Assembly: GCA_947652605.1 (NCBI GenBank)
Contig: OX393581.1
Span: 31,924,788 to 31,988,787, forward strand
Source of the DNA: Elmis aenea
Taxonomy: Eukaryota; Arthropoda; Insecta; Coleoptera; Elmidae
Length of the DNA stretch: 64,000 nucleotides
Reading direction: 5' to 3'
The notes under the pieces: model-generated
Databases searched by the model: none
Seen by the model: the letters and a program-made list of their open reading frames with translations, nothing else
Told to the model about the DNA's origin: nothing
Program-made: the position numbers and the translations under genes
Part shown: piece after piece, positions 1-12,583 of the stretch
How positions within the stretch are numbered: position 1 is the first letter of the stretch
How the letters are laid out: every line of letters starts with the position of its first letter

Positions 1-2177
1 ATTAGAAAGTTATTTTTTTCAACACAGTAATCTATATATTTTTGCATATTCTTATAGAAATATAATTAAATTTTTTATTTGTTGTGTTTTAATTGTTCAA
101 AAAATACTCTAGTTTTGTCTCCCTACTATGAAATATTCTATTTGCCCCTGCAATTAACATATAAATCACGATAGCCCGGAAATTAATAAATATAGGTAAG
201 AAACTAACTTTAAATTATCTAAGTACAATCTAATTCTGTACAAAAGTACACATAAAAAAAAACTAAACTATTGTAGTAAAAAAAATATTCACATTTTTTA
301 TTTCCATTGAATTTGACAAAGCGTAGCAAATGCCCTGTGTAATATTTTAAAAGTTTTACTTGTGCAAAACGTTTGCGAAACTATTATCTAACTTCAAAAA
401 TAATTGCCGCTGCTATCTTAAAGTTGTTAAATATTAAAAAAATTTGAGGGTGCTGCTTCGCTCAAAATTATTAGGGGAGTGTAATTTACACTAACACGGT
501 TGGTGATTTTTATCCAAATTACCTGTTTAAATTTCGTTTTCATATGTTGTAAATGGCTGGTGTCGTAAATCACAGTGTAGTTACACAACGATTCAATTAA
601 TTTTACTTCTAATGATTCCATTTAAAGAAAAGACAATCAAATCAAAATACTCAAAGGAGCGCGAGTGGCGATACGACACAGTTTCTGTGTAAGATCCACA
701 AGTGTGGGGCAGGCGAAAACGGCGCAGTACTGCGCTGCATTGTTCTGCGTCTCAATTCGCGGTGTCTTATCTCCAAACATGGAATCACAGAAACTGTACC
801 TGCCCTGCGTCAGTCAACTGCGTGTCAATGTGCGCTAGGCCTTATACATTGGCATTTTACGTGTGTCGCTTTAAAATTTGAGCAATGCTCGATTACTGCA
901 ACTAATGTAGACGTTTTCCGCACAAAAGTGAATTTTGATTGCAAAACCTTCGAATTCGTATTGCGTGTTTGACAAGGTTTGGCGCGTTAGATCACGCGTC
1001 AAATCACTTCAATGGACGCTAGGCCCAAAAACATTTAAATCAAAGATCCAGTCACAAGCCACAACCAATGCAGTAGCAGCTACTTAGTTTGAACTTTTTG
1101 TACTCGGTTGTGGTCAAGCGTACCTAGAAGTAAACTAAAATCATTACAAACATCTGTATTTGTTCAACAGTGAATGAATCATCGTCAAACACAAACACCA
1201 ACGGTAATTTGATCTTTTACGATATTCAACTAATAATAACCCTGTAACGTTCTCATCTACAGGCAACATAAATAAGATACAATTCTACATAACTTCTTTC
1301 TTTTCTTTCATTGTTTTTGTATTCTATAGATAAGACTTGTTCCACATCTGTATCACACAATGTTATTTTTGCAATTGCGACCTCTTAATCTCGCCAGTTT
1401 TAGTTTTTGCAGCGTTTTTTTTTTTCCTTCTGCTAGTAATCCTTTAGATTGCACTGTAGATGTTCTTTACATTTCAACAACTCAAGATACCTCAGTCGCA
1501 GATGCAAATCCTTCTGTCAAGACTCACGATTCTCTGGTTTTCTGTACGCCAGTTCTTATTTGTTGGTCCTTTTTATACATTGATTAGGTTATTTATTAAA
1601 ACGATGAATAAAAGCAGCTTTAAAGTCGTTCTTTGTGAGTGCTAAGTTATAGGCATTAATTTATTGTGCTGCTGTAATTTTCAGTATTCTACGATTTTTA
1701 TTCAGGAGCTACTGAACCGTTCATGTATATTTGTATTTAAACTTTATTAAAGTTTACTTAAATCTCAATTTTAAAAATTGAAAATTAACCCTTTTTTTAA
1801 ATGTTTGTACAAATTAAATTGTGTAAACTTTTTTGTATTATCTATAGAGTAATTGGTGGATTGTGTGATGTTTAATTTTTAAAACGAATTTAGGTATAAA
1901 GAACACTTAATTAGAGCACGTTTTGTAAATTCGCAGACATGATGTGCTAATGAAGTCGAGACAGATGTTTTAATTCCGTTAAAGTTAAAACATTTTTGCC
2001 TAGCTTAAAAAAAAAAACTGAAGGTGGTAATGTTTGAGAAGCCTACAGAATGATTACAGTATAATTTTTACTTCAAATGATCTAAATAACTAAATAGACA
2101 GCTATTATTCTATTTTTTTTAATAAGTTGATTAATCATTTTAAAAAAACATTTATTTGTAGCTTAAGCTACAAAAAA
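1..2177. other. Left-edge intergenic DNA, no gene recognised
   Basis: AT-rich sequence with short stop-rich reading frames and none resembling a known protein. A relatively GC-rich patch at about 650-1025 has several GCGC/CGCG words and two copies of a GCTAGGCC-like word (around 832 and 1016). It could be an old transposon end or a regulatory patch, but I cannot assign it. Confidence 0.5.
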
Positions 2178-2703
2178 ATGTCATCATGGAACGTCATATT
2201 TTGGGATGCAGGAAATGCAGTAGATTATGTTCTTTCTTCGTGGTCTAACTCGTCAAAAGACAAATATAAATGGCCAAAGTTTACCAAAGGTGTTCAACTA
2301 TTGGTAAATAATTGTGAAGATTTAAAAGGCAGAGAATTTGATTGGTGTGATGCAATATTTTAAAATCTTGTTATACATTGCAAGATGCTCAGCATTATTC
2401 AAGAAAATAAGAAGTGGTTTTCTGTTTGGACACAGATGATGACTATTTTTCACCTCAAAGAAAAAAGTCCAGGCGCAACGTATATGATTTTATTGAATGC
2501 AACAATAGCTCCAAAACAAATAATTATGACAATGAAGCTAACTTATAACTGAACGCGAAAAAATCATTTTCCTAATTTTATAAGCGAATCAGTAATATTT
2601 TTTTCTCCATTTTTTACCTTGCAGAGAAAGCAGTAAGTTCTCCAATGTTGTCTCACATATCGTCATACCCTCCATCATCATCAGCTTCAACTAGTAAGAA
2701 TAT

Positions 2704-4031
2704 ACAGTGTCCAAAAGGTATGGAATATGCTATATATCTCAGTAAATAAAAAATTCTCTATCAAATGAATATAATATAGGGGTACCTTACCATTTAAAAA
2801 AATTCAATTGTTTTTCATTGAGCTTTTGTTATTCGAAAAAAAAAATTGTCTCATGGTGGAAAACTAAGTACAAAACAACTTTTATCCAAAACATTTTTCC
2901 CTAAAGTAGATATTTACTGAGATATACAGGGTGTTTCTTAAGTATTGCAAAAAAATTCAGGAGGTGATTCCTTATCGAAAATTAAGGGGGGTCTTTCATA
3001 AAAAAAATATTCTTCTTTCGAAGTTACAACCCCCTAAAGGGGAGCGGTAAAATTAGGTTTTTAATTTATTTCTCAAATTTGGATAAATTTAGGAAAATGA
3101 TATTTGGCGGATATTTAATACTTATTGAAAGGTTTCCCATGGTAATATTTTTAATCATCTCCCACCTCCACAGGGGGCTGAAAAGTGCGACCCCTATTGG
3201 ATTTTTTATCAGAACTTTTTGGTGTGCTAAAATTTTGCAATTTTAAATTTTTATTTTGAAAAATTTATTTATTTAAAAACTTTTTTTGTTCTTTAGTTGT
3301 TCTCGTAAAACCTACCGTTTTTGAGTAAAAAATAAAAAAAGTCAACTTGAACCATCAAATATTCCAATATAAAACGACTCATTTTGGTGGTGGCCATGGT
3401 TTGTTTATGTTCATATTGGATAGAATTGACGGGTGTAATGCATTTAGAGGTTAACGCGGCGACAACGCTATAACGCCCGTCAATTCTAGCCAATATCAAC
3501 ATAAACAAATCATGGAAACCACCAAAATCAATCGTTTTATATTGGAATGTTTGATGGTTCATGTTTACTTAATTTATTTTTTACTCAAAAACTGTAGGCT
3601 TTACGAGAAAAACTAGAGAATAAATAAAGTTTCTATATAAATCAATCTTTCAAAAAAAATATTTTTAATTAAAAAATTTTAACCCACCAAAAAATTCTGA
3701 TAAAAAATCCAACAGGGGTCGTACTTTTCAGCCCCTTGTGGAGGTGGGAGATGATTAAATATATATTACTATGGGAAACCTTTTAATAAGTATTAAATAT
3801 CCGCCAAATATCATTTTCCTAAATTTATCCAAATTTGAGAAATAAAATAAAAACCTAATTTTACCGCCCTTCTTTAGAAGGGCTGTAACTTGGAAAGGAG
3901 ACGTCTAAAGAAAAAAATTTGTATGAAAGACCCCCCTTAATTTTCGATAAGTAATCACCTCCTGAATTTTTTTGCAATACTTAAGAAACACCCTGTATAT
4001 TGAATATTCCATACCTTTTGGACACACTGTA
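2704..4031. mobile_element. MITE (ACAGTGTCC... family) carrying an inserted hairpin MITE
   Basis: The left end reads ACAGTGTCCAAAAGGTATGG and the right end is its inverted form at 4009-4031. Without the insert (2926-3997) it would be about 256 bp. A larger inverted-duplicate relative lies at 9279-10445 and shows the uninterrupted right arm, so the insertion point can be read off directly. Confidence 0.6.
2926..3997. mobile_element. Long hairpin MITE, ACAGGGTG family, about 1.07 kb
   Basis: The two halves are near-complete inverted repeats. The left end ACAGGGTGTTTCTTAAGTAT is mirrored at 3978-3997, and arms of roughly 500 bp meet near 3450. It sits at a TA dinucleotide inside the 2704-4031 element. 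The open frame seen on the minus strand (3293-3562) is a by-product of the hairpin. Confidence 0.75.
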
Positions 4032-4032
4032 T

Positions 4033-4703
4033 ACAGGGTGTAGACTCGGATCACGCAACATAGCGATTTCAATGGTAAAATTTTAAAAGTCGAATTCTTG
4101 CTCCGCTAATTATTTTAGAAAAAAAGTGCAAATACGTTTTTTGTAGAGAAAAAAATTCTGTATCCATAAATGTAATCAATATTACTTTTTCATTTTCCAA
4201 TAACTGAAAATTATGCAAATTAAAAAACGCGTTTGGACAGAAATCTGTAGTGCCTTGGAATTATGGTATTACAACTGCTCAGCCTAATGTCACTTATACT
4301 GTCACTTTGACGCGAAATTCATTCTTAATTATCCTTTATATTTTATCAAACATTTATTTTACACAATTAGTTATGTTTTCATTGCAAGATATAATAAAAA
4401 TGATAATTAAGAATAAACTTCAAACGTCAAAGTGACAGTAAGTGTTAGTAAGATGGGCAGTTGTCGTAGCATAATTCCAAGGCACTACAGATTTTCGCGA
4501 AAACGCGTTTTTTAATTTGCTTATTTTTCTGTTTTTGGAAAACGAAAAAGTAATATTGATTACATTTATGGATACAGAATTTTTTTCTCTACAAAAAATG
4601 TATTTACACTTTTTTTCTAAAATAATTAGCGGAGCAAGAATTCGACTTTTAAAATTTTACCATTGAAATTGCTATGTTGCGTGATCCGAGTCTACACCCT
4701 GTA
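4033..4703. mobile_element. Hairpin MITE family b, complete copy
   Basis: The terminal inverted repeats run ACAGGGTGTAGACTCGGATC at the left and the mirror image at the right, with arms of about 300 bp. The inner arms contain a TGCCTTGGAATTATG word and its inverse. Other copies lie at about 38030-38648 and 56234-59788. This copy is a useful empty-site reference for insertions in those. Confidence 0.78.
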
Positions 4704-4988
4704 TAAACGTACATTGTAAAAATTATAACATTTACAATTTTTTAAGACCTAGGAAGCTGAATCATAGCAATATTGGAAATGAACGATATTATTAAGAGAA
4801 TATTTAAAAAAAAAAGACTGAAAAACTTGTTAACAACAAAAGGACTTGTTTTTCAAGAATCGGACGATATGTGTGTTAAAAATTTGCCTACAAAAAATGA
4901 AAAGGATGTGAATGCATTCGAAACATTTATAAAACTGGAAAAGAATGCTAATAAATTTGTAAGTAAATTTTGTTTAATTTTAAAGTAG

Positions 4989-5738
4989 TGCATCTTTAAG
5001 TTATAGACTAATATATTGGCTATGGTTGGCGGTGACTTTCATTTAACTTAAATGGACACTCTACTCTTCCGAATATTTATAAAATCGCTTAACTATAGTG
5101 TCATATGAACTTTTATTTAACTTAAAATTAGTTTTAAGTCATGCACCAATTTTTATCAAGAATAATTTTTTTGAGAAATCGATGATAAAAAACTTTTCCA
5201 TTTGTTACAGACTTTTTGAATAACGGTGTAGAAACAAATTATACATATTTCCAACAAAGACAACGTTTGTTCTTAAAATGTCTATCGATAATAAAAATCT
5301 CTTTATCAATATTGCAAGGACATTAAACAAACATAACCATTTTAATTAATAACTAACTTACGATTCATTTACGTTAATTCCAATACTTAAATTTAAAGTA
5401 AGTGGCAAACAATGCACTGTAATATTTTTATTTGTATATTATACCAAACGTTTCGACAGTAAATGGGTAAGTGCACGTGCACTTAACATGCCTTCTTAGT
5501 GCAAGTGGACGGACGAAAGTTCAGTTCTCATTTATCTACAATAAAGTTGAAATCAGCTAGTGAAGCTATTGTATGTACATAATGCTGATGTACTCAATAA
5601 TATTTATGGAACTGTAAACCCAACAACATTGCTTATAAAACAGCTTATTCATAATTAAGGAAGGGTACAAGATAATATATTTCATCACGGACATTACCAA
5701 AGAACTGGTGCACAGATTAACATCTACACAATATCACC
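4989..5738. promoter_or_regulatory. Upstream region of the NPC2-like gene with TATA box and E-box palindrome
   Basis: No coding sequence is seen. A TATAAAA box at 5634-5640 lies about 100 bp before the ATG at 5739, a plausible core promoter with a 5' UTR of roughly 70 nt. An 18-bp perfect palindrome at 5468-5485 is centred on CACGTG (5474-5479), a bHLH-type E-box. Function is inferred from position only. Confidence 0.45.
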
Positions 5739-8700
5739 ATGAGTGCTCGATTTATTGCGTTTATATTTGCCATTATTACATTAATTTCTGCAGTTGTTGC
5801 TGAAATTATACAGGCGCAACCCTGCGGTAAGTAAAAAAATATTTTTAAGCTTGAAATATAAATATAAGGTTGTTTTTACAGTTAACAGTTAGGTTCAAAT
5901 AAAATTCCTTTGCAAGCCGTTATTTTTCTTGAACACTTGTTTATCATTGTCATTTTAAAATTACTTCTAGTATTTATGTTAAAACTACTATAAATTGTTT
6001 AAATCTTTATAATTAAGAATAAGAAAAAGTTCACCTTGAAGTAACGTATTTACTGATTCAAATTCGAGAGCAACTTTTGGGTTTTCGCTTTATTATTGGG
6101 AATATATGTAGAGTACATACAGGTTTAAATTGAGCAAAGTTGCAAAATTTTATACAAAATAATATTCAATCAGACTGCATTTATCTGCAAGATTTTTGTA
6201 AAAACTGAAATGATCTGAAAAATTTAATTTTAATTTTTTTTTGTAACTTTTATTTAAGATGATTTTATTTGGACTTCCTTAAAACGAATTTTTATTATGC
6301 ATTTACAGGGTGTCCCCATAGATCATTTTGACCCATTTAACCAACTCTGTATCTCTTACCATTTACGAGATCCCCATGCTGTTCACGTTAACTGTGACAC
6401 CCTGTATATGAAGGGATACATAAAATATAATTTAATCGGTAAAATCGTTTTATTTAGGTCCTAAAAATTCGATGTATGCAAAAATTTGTTAAAACATACC
6501 CTGTGGGACACCCTGAAATGGTCGCATTATTTTTTTGATATACCGGTTTAACTTAACTTTTTTTTATAAACTCTTTTATTCGTAATGGGCGTTATATTTT
6601 AATTTCACATACTTACAAGGGAGGGCCACGATACGTTGTCGCTAGAATTTGATTAAGGTTGTGTTTATTGCATCAAGGATATCAAAACTAAATGTTTTCC
6701 AGAGTTATACGTGCCACTAGCCATTTCCTTCGGAAAAATAGGGGAAAAACTAAAAAATTGGTAAAAAAAAGGTCATTTTTGCGTTCGCGTTGGCCATGAA
6801 ACCGTCAGAGACAAAATCTAAATTTACCATTGCGCGCATACTTTGCTAGTAAAATGGTGCAAAGTTTTTGAAAAAATCTTGAACGGTTCCGGAGAAAAAC
6901 GTCAAAAACGAAACCCTTGCATAAGCGCTATGATTTGAGAAGTTTTCTGGAGAAAATGCCAGTGGCACTTAAACTCTGCAAAACATTTAGTTTTGATGTT
7001 CTTGATGCAATAAGTACCTTTAATCAGATTCTAGCGACAACGTATCGTGACCTTCCCTGGTTAGCTATTTTTTTTATTTTAAAAATGCATTGATCACATA
7101 ATTTAGGTTTAAAAAACTTTTAAGTAACAAAACAAAAATATTTGGTGAAAAATTATCCAACTACTAATTTTTTTACTTAATGCTATAAAATACTAAATAT
7201 CCTATTCTTTAGTAAAACAACATAAAATCAATAATTTAGTTAACTTGTATATAATATAACTATCTGTAATAATATAACAAAAAAGTTACAGCAGAAATAA
7301 CAAACAATAATATTTCAGATTTTTTCAGTTGTGTTGTAAACGGCTATAGGTTTCTGTAATGTACCTATATATATTAATAATTAGCATAAAATTTAGCAAC
7401 CAATTTACAGCTATGCTTTATCTTTAATAATAAGAGAGTTCCCAATGCTTGCCATCGAGTTTCCATCAGTTTGAATCTCATTAGAGAAATATTATAAAGC
7501 GCAAATTGAAAAATAACAGGTTTTTCCGACGACAGGATAACTTATACTTATTAACTTAACATTCTTCATGTTCAAAATTATAATAATGATAGCATACACT
7601 CTATGACCTCAACACCTTTAAATAACCGATTGTCAAAATTAATCCATTAAGATCTAAATTTGCTGTTTCTCATGCAATGAACGGGTTATCTATAAGTCAA
7701 GAATAAATTATTTTTTAAATACGTCGACTACAAACAAGTAAGTATACATTGCCAACAAAAGTTATAATTTCATAACAACTCTTTGTGACGCTAACTTACA
7801 GAACAGAACATTATTCTATTTTTTTTTGTCTCGTTTTGTCGACACTAAAGGAGAACAATTTTAAAACCTTTCAAAATGGTACTTAAATTAAACTGGGCTC
7901 GAAAAACCCATTTTACAAGGTTAAAACAAATATCGTGTCTCCTTGCAAAAATAACTGCTCTTTTTGTCAGAATATTGCCCATTTTATCTTATGTTAGTAT
8001 ATGGTAAAAATACATTGAATGTACAATAAATACACACGTAATTATTGTTTTTATTTTAGGTTCACACACAGACAAATGCGTTTTACACGAAGTTAGGGTA
8101 TCTCCATGCAAAGATTATGTTGAGGGTAAACCATGCAAGCTAAAAAGGGGAAAAAATGGAAGTTTTTCTCTTGATTTCACACCCAGTAAGTAGCAAGATT
8201 ATTGGGAAATGATTCCTTTTATACATACGCGCTTTGATCAAGACTGTATATTTTATATTTTTAATAAAAAAACTTTTACTTAATAATGGACTTTTTTCAG
8301 ACTGTTAGGGGCTTTGCATGCAAATCATCGCCATATTTACATCACCCTACACAAACATTGTGTAACTCAACGATAAACAAATCTAATTTCGTCAAATTTC
8401 ATCTAAAAGTGATATAAAGTACTTAATATGTGTATAAGTAATGTGCTTCTAGACTTTTATTTTAGTTTAAACATCACAAAATTATTATTATCCAAGGATG
8501 TATTAAAACATATTTGATAAACTGTTTAAAACTTATCAACTTGATTTTTAATTATAGTATGTTAAATCAAAATCACGACCTCATACCACATTAAGTGATA
8601 AACATTAAAAGAAATATATCTGAGTAACATGCAAAACTAAAAATGTTTATAAGTGTGAAGTTAACCTATAAATAACTTATTCGTCGAAAATTAGTGACTA

Positions 8701-11576
8701 TTATTCTTTTTAAAAGTACAGCATGCCCCAAATTCTAGGTTCAACATGGGGACCTCGCTGCGAAGTCAGTTAAATTTTGACAAAGTGGCACAATTTGGTG
8801 GTAAATTCATGCTAGAAAAACTATTCCCTTATTGGCTCAGTTCAAACATTCGTGTAGTTGCTAAATTTCCTTTTTTTTTAACATATCAGAATACTGAAAA
8901 CACTTTCAGCAATTTGTTGTCTTTCCGTTGATGTAATTAAATTTTGATTATCAGTGTCGTCGATTAAATAAAATAGTAAATAATATTGTAAAATATTATT
9001 AACATAAAATCATTGCAAGCACTTTAAAATCCTTGGAAATAATTAGCATCAGGAACTTAAAACAAAAATATTTCCTTCATTTTTGATCGGAACCAAAATG
9101 AAAAATTTCATTTTCGTACTTTACGATCTCACCTAAAAACTTTCGTTAATCCAGATAGAAGTTAAATGTGTCTGGTTTTAAGGTCCACTTACGTTCTTGT
9201 TTTTATTTCTTAGCAATCGTTGGGCCCCCGCTAAATTATACTTTGAGTTTTATTCATTATTGACGGAATATTTTAGATACAGTGTATCTAAAAGGTATGG
9301 TAAATATCACTCAGTAAATATCCACTTTGGGGAAAAATGTTTTAAATAAAAGTTATTTGGTACTTAGTTTCCCACCATAGACAATTTTTTTTTTCAAATA
9401 AGCGCAGTGAAAAACAATTGAATTTTTTAAATGACAAGATACCCCTATATTATACTCATTTGATAGAGAATTTTTTTCTCTTTTCTATGATGCAAAACTT
9501 TAGTACCCTCCCTTAACACGTTAAGCGCCACCATGTTAAAAAAAAAGGTTTTTTTGGCCACCTTTTTTTTTAATTTACGTTTCTTAATTGCCCTTAAGTA
9601 ATATAAAAAAAATTCACAACAAAGTAATAACATTTTAACCAGTTTTAAATTATTTTTTTTTGTGAATAAATTTGTATCATAAAATTTTTTTATTTTTTTA
9701 TTATCAATGTGGGTAAAAAAATCGTGACCACCAAGGTTTTCTGGTCCAGCGGGCCATCCTTAAACCTTTTCTGGTATAGTTTATATGTAATACATGTATG
9801 TTTAAGTATACAGGCAGCCAAATCTAAATGTAGGCTGTTGTATCCAAATGGATACAGGTGGCCCATTTGGCAAAAACTATTTGTATCCATATGGATACAA
9901 ATGGCGCTTAACGTGTTAAGCAACTTTTTGAGAAAAACTCAAGAAATACTCTGAAATTATCTTAATTGTTTAGTATTTATTTCTAACAAAAACATCATTA
10001 GAACTAAAAATTTTTGACGAAATTTACAATAAGTGTGCAAACTGTGAACCATTTACAGCTTGGCAATGATAAACTCGGTTTTTAAACCCGTTAATAACAT
10101 CCCCAACCATTTCAGATGTAATCGACCTCATCTCTTCTCTAATACGATCTTATAAATTTTCGATATTCTCCGACCTCTTAGCATAAACTTAATTTTTAAG
10201 GTGGCCCCATTATTAAAAAGAGAAAAAAAAATCTATCAAATGAGTATAATATAGGGGGGATATCTTGTCATTTTAAAAAATTCAATTGTTTTTCATTGCG
10301 CTTTTGTTATTCAAAAAATAATAATTTAAATTTTGTCTATGGTGGAAAACTAAGTACCAAACAACTTTTATTCAATTTTTTTTTTCCCTAAAGTGAATAT
10401 TTACTGAGATATATAGCATATTCCATACCTTTTGGACACACTGTATATATTCAAATAAAATTTGTGTTTTTTATTAAAGATAACTTCGTGCGCGTCAAGT
10501 TTAAATACACAAATCGATTTGTTTCATGAGAATGTACACACGATCCATGTCCATGTATGATAATATAGCAGTGGTTTTAAAAAAAATATATGATTTTGAA
10601 TTGAGTCTGTCGTAATTAATGAAAAAAAAGTATTAATTACAATGGATAGTTCACTGAATTTTCATAAGAATACAATGTAAAAAACAACAACTTATATTAC
10701 CTTTAATCCTTTAAATATTAAACTTGTTTCAAGAGATATTTTACTGCCTCGAGGGAGTCCCCGAAGCACAGGCAGTAAATCACTGTTTGTGTTTAATGAA
10801 TAAAATTTAAATAGTGATAATATTGGTTAAAACAGATAGAAATTATTTATTTCATTTTCAATCTTAAACGAAAAATAAAAATTTCGTTATCGTTTTGGTT
10901 CTTATAAAAATTTCGAGCAATTTCGTTATTTCGTTGACGTTTAAAGATTCACCTAAATTAATGATTCAAAATAAACGAAATGTTTGATACAAAATCTAAT
11001 TAGCTTAACGTACAGACAAGTTTTAGTGTTTCGATATCGCAAAAAACGTAGGCCAATTATGCCAATTTTATTTACCGATTGAACTTCACAAGTCAGCACC
11101 AACTTGTGTAACGTTGTCCTTATTCACCTGTTTCTCTTTTTTTTTAAGCGATATCTCAATGTTGAGCGCTGAAGTTAGGACACCCTGTTTGTTAAAACCC
11201 ATTGACAAAATTGATATACATACTCTCCACAGACATATTTCCACCTTAGTGCATGATTAAGTTTCCTAATTTCATGTCTTTTACGTTTGTTAGTAAAGCT
11301 TCCTTCCAAAAATTTTCTTTAGATTTTTCAACATCTACTTTAACTGCAAGAGCTTATTGGGCCAATGGATTCACTGATCTGCCATTCATGGGTATGGATA
11401 CTGATGCATGCAAAACAGCAACATGCCCGGTCGTTGCTGGTACAAAACAATCATACTCGTACAGTTTGAAATTATCAAAAGCGTATCCAGCTAATACGTA
11501 CGATGTTAAATGGAAAATTTTCGGCGACAAAGATGACGATGAATGTTGTTTCATAATTAAAGTTATACTAAAATAA
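5739..11576 (+). CDS. NPC2-like secreted ML-domain lipid-binding protein
   Basis: Three exons (5739-5826, 8060-8185, 11323-11576) splice in frame at GT-AG sites to give 155 aa plus stop, the usual size for NPC2/MD-2-related lipid-recognition proteins. Residues 1 to about 26 form a hydrophobic signal peptide, so the product should be secreted or lysosomal. The mature part has eight cysteines. They include the SPCKDYVEGKPC segment (like the second disulfide of NPC2), DACKTATCP (the third) and a C-terminal ECC. In the family these proteins bind sterols or other small lipids; insects have many paralogues used in sterol traffic, immunity and chemosensation, and the ligand cannot be read here. Exon 3 must start at 11323, because the Met-initiated frame from 11253 runs through intron. 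Both introns (2.2 and 3.1 kb) carry MITEs. A TATA box lies at 5634. Confidence 0.88.
6616..7060. mobile_element. Hairpin MITE family r, copy 1 (in intron 1)
   Basis: The left arm begins near AGGGCCACGATACGTTGTCG and the inverted arm ends at 7060 with CGTATCGTGACCTTCCC. Two other copies lie at 54675-55390 and from 63873 to the right edge. Divergence between the arms suggests an older insertion than the copy at 54675. Confidence 0.7.
9279..10445. mobile_element. Inverted-duplicate MITE (ACAGTGTNC family) in NPC2-like intron 2
   Basis: The ends read ACAGTGTATCTAAAAGGTATGG and the mirrored CCATACCTTTTGGACACACTGT. The two halves are inverted copies of the unit also seen at 2704. A TTAA-flanked element (9517-9915) is inserted near the middle. 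Confidence 0.65.
9517..9915. mobile_element. TTAA-flanked piggyBac-like MITE, 399 bp
   Basis: TTAA is present on both sides (9513-9516 and 9916-9919). The terminal repeats are 14 bp and perfect: CACGTTAAGCGCCA and its inverse. Subterminal palindromic words built on ATCCATATGGAT-like sequence lie near 9840-9900. TTAA duplication is the hallmark of piggyBac-type insertion; no transposase is present. Confidence 0.68.
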
Positions 11577-11750
11577 TTTAAAGCAAGTTATGTATTTTTC
11601 TTTTTCGTAGGAACAATTAGGTTTCACTTATTTACACCTAAGTATTAATATAAATTTTAATAATCTTGTTTTATTAATTATACCAACAACAACAAAAATG
11701 CCGAAGTAGTAACATTTTGATAAGAAAACAATATGGAAGTAGTTGGAAAG

Positions 11751-12358
11751 TAGGTTTACCAGACGTCCCGGTTTTCGCGGAACTGTCCACTGTCCCGCTT
11801 TGTCGTAACTTGTCCCGTGTCCCGCATTTTAATTAAGGTGTCCCGCACATCCAACTACATCAGTTATGTGGAGCAGCAAATTTTTGGACGATAAGAACTA
11901 TCCTCTGTTTTATGCAACATGATAGTAAACAGGCACTGTTTTAATGTAGGGTAGTAGGCTATATATACGGTGACCATCCGTACTGTATTTTATTTTTTTG
12001 TACTGTATGTACTGTATTTTTAATGTAATGAAAATTGTGCTAAATATAACCCAACTTTTTACATAGCGCGAGCCACAAACATATAATTCAATATAATTTC
12101 CATCTTCAAAATTCGTGAGAGCAAAAAAATAAACAAACTTCATCCACATTTTTTGTTCCGTTCTTTCTAAAATACACTTTTTGTTCCGGTCTTCTTAAAA
12201 AGATAATCGTGAAAGCAAAAAAAAAATGTTATCCACCTTTTGTACTGTATTTTTGTCTAGAAATAATGGTCATATGTAAAAACCCTGCGGCTACTAGCTT
12301 ATTTTTTGGTAGCATGTCCCGCGACCCGCGACGGAAATTTTTAAATCTGGTAACCCTG
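11751..12358. mobile_element. hAT-like non-autonomous element
   Basis: Ends read TAGGTTTACCAG at the left and CTGGTAACCCTG at the right. Flanks TTGGAAAG (11743-11750) and TTGAAAAG (12359-12366) match at 7 of 8 positions, consistent with an aged 8-bp target duplication. Possible further nesting is suggested by a GGTGACCAT end at 11970. Confidence 0.52.
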
Positions 12359-12583
12359 TTGAAAAGAAATATTTTGTTCAGCAATGTATTCTTATCTATG
12401 AATGTATTATTGGAAAACCAATTTACTCAAACACCAAAGACTTTAAAAATGTGTTTAGACTTCTACAATTCATACAGCACAGTCATTAATGAAAAATTTT
12501 GATATTTATTAAACTACAAACAATTCTTAATCTGTAGTTAACAAAGCCCCAAAAGTTCAAAAAGAACGTCTGAAATTTGAATC

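Larger units (their letters stand above)
2178..4988 (+). pseudogene. Decayed gene resembling DUF4806-type insect proteins
   Basis: An ATG at 2178 opens a frame with a Trp-Asn-Val start, a Val-Asp-Tyr-Val block and a Lys-Tyr-Lys-Trp-Pro-Lys-Phe block. This layout resembles the N-terminus of DUF4806-containing proteins common in insects. That frame stops at 2361-2363. Similar-looking coding sequence continues in another frame (about 2359-2545), with a stop near 2410 and another near 2548. A further possible exon after a TTGCAG acceptor (from about 2626) encodes a Ser/Pro-rich stretch and is cut at 2704 by nested MITEs. Beyond them, at 4773-4960, a frame contains a Leu-Pro-Thr-Lys-Asn-Glu-Lys-Asp-Val-Asn-Ala block like the start of the DUF4806 domain, followed by a GTAAGT donor. 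Stops, a frame change and insertions argue for a pseudogene. The family call is from memory of the pattern and is moderate at best. Confidence 0.42.

Noticed and set aside
3293..3562. Minus-strand ORF of 89 aa
   Set aside because: It lies wholly within the arms of a hairpin MITE, with no recognisable protein features.
11253..11322. Met-initiated start for the NPC2-like last exon
   Set aside because: The region is the 3' end of intron 2. A CTTTAG acceptor at 11317-11322 joins exon 2 in frame and restores the ML-domain sequence.
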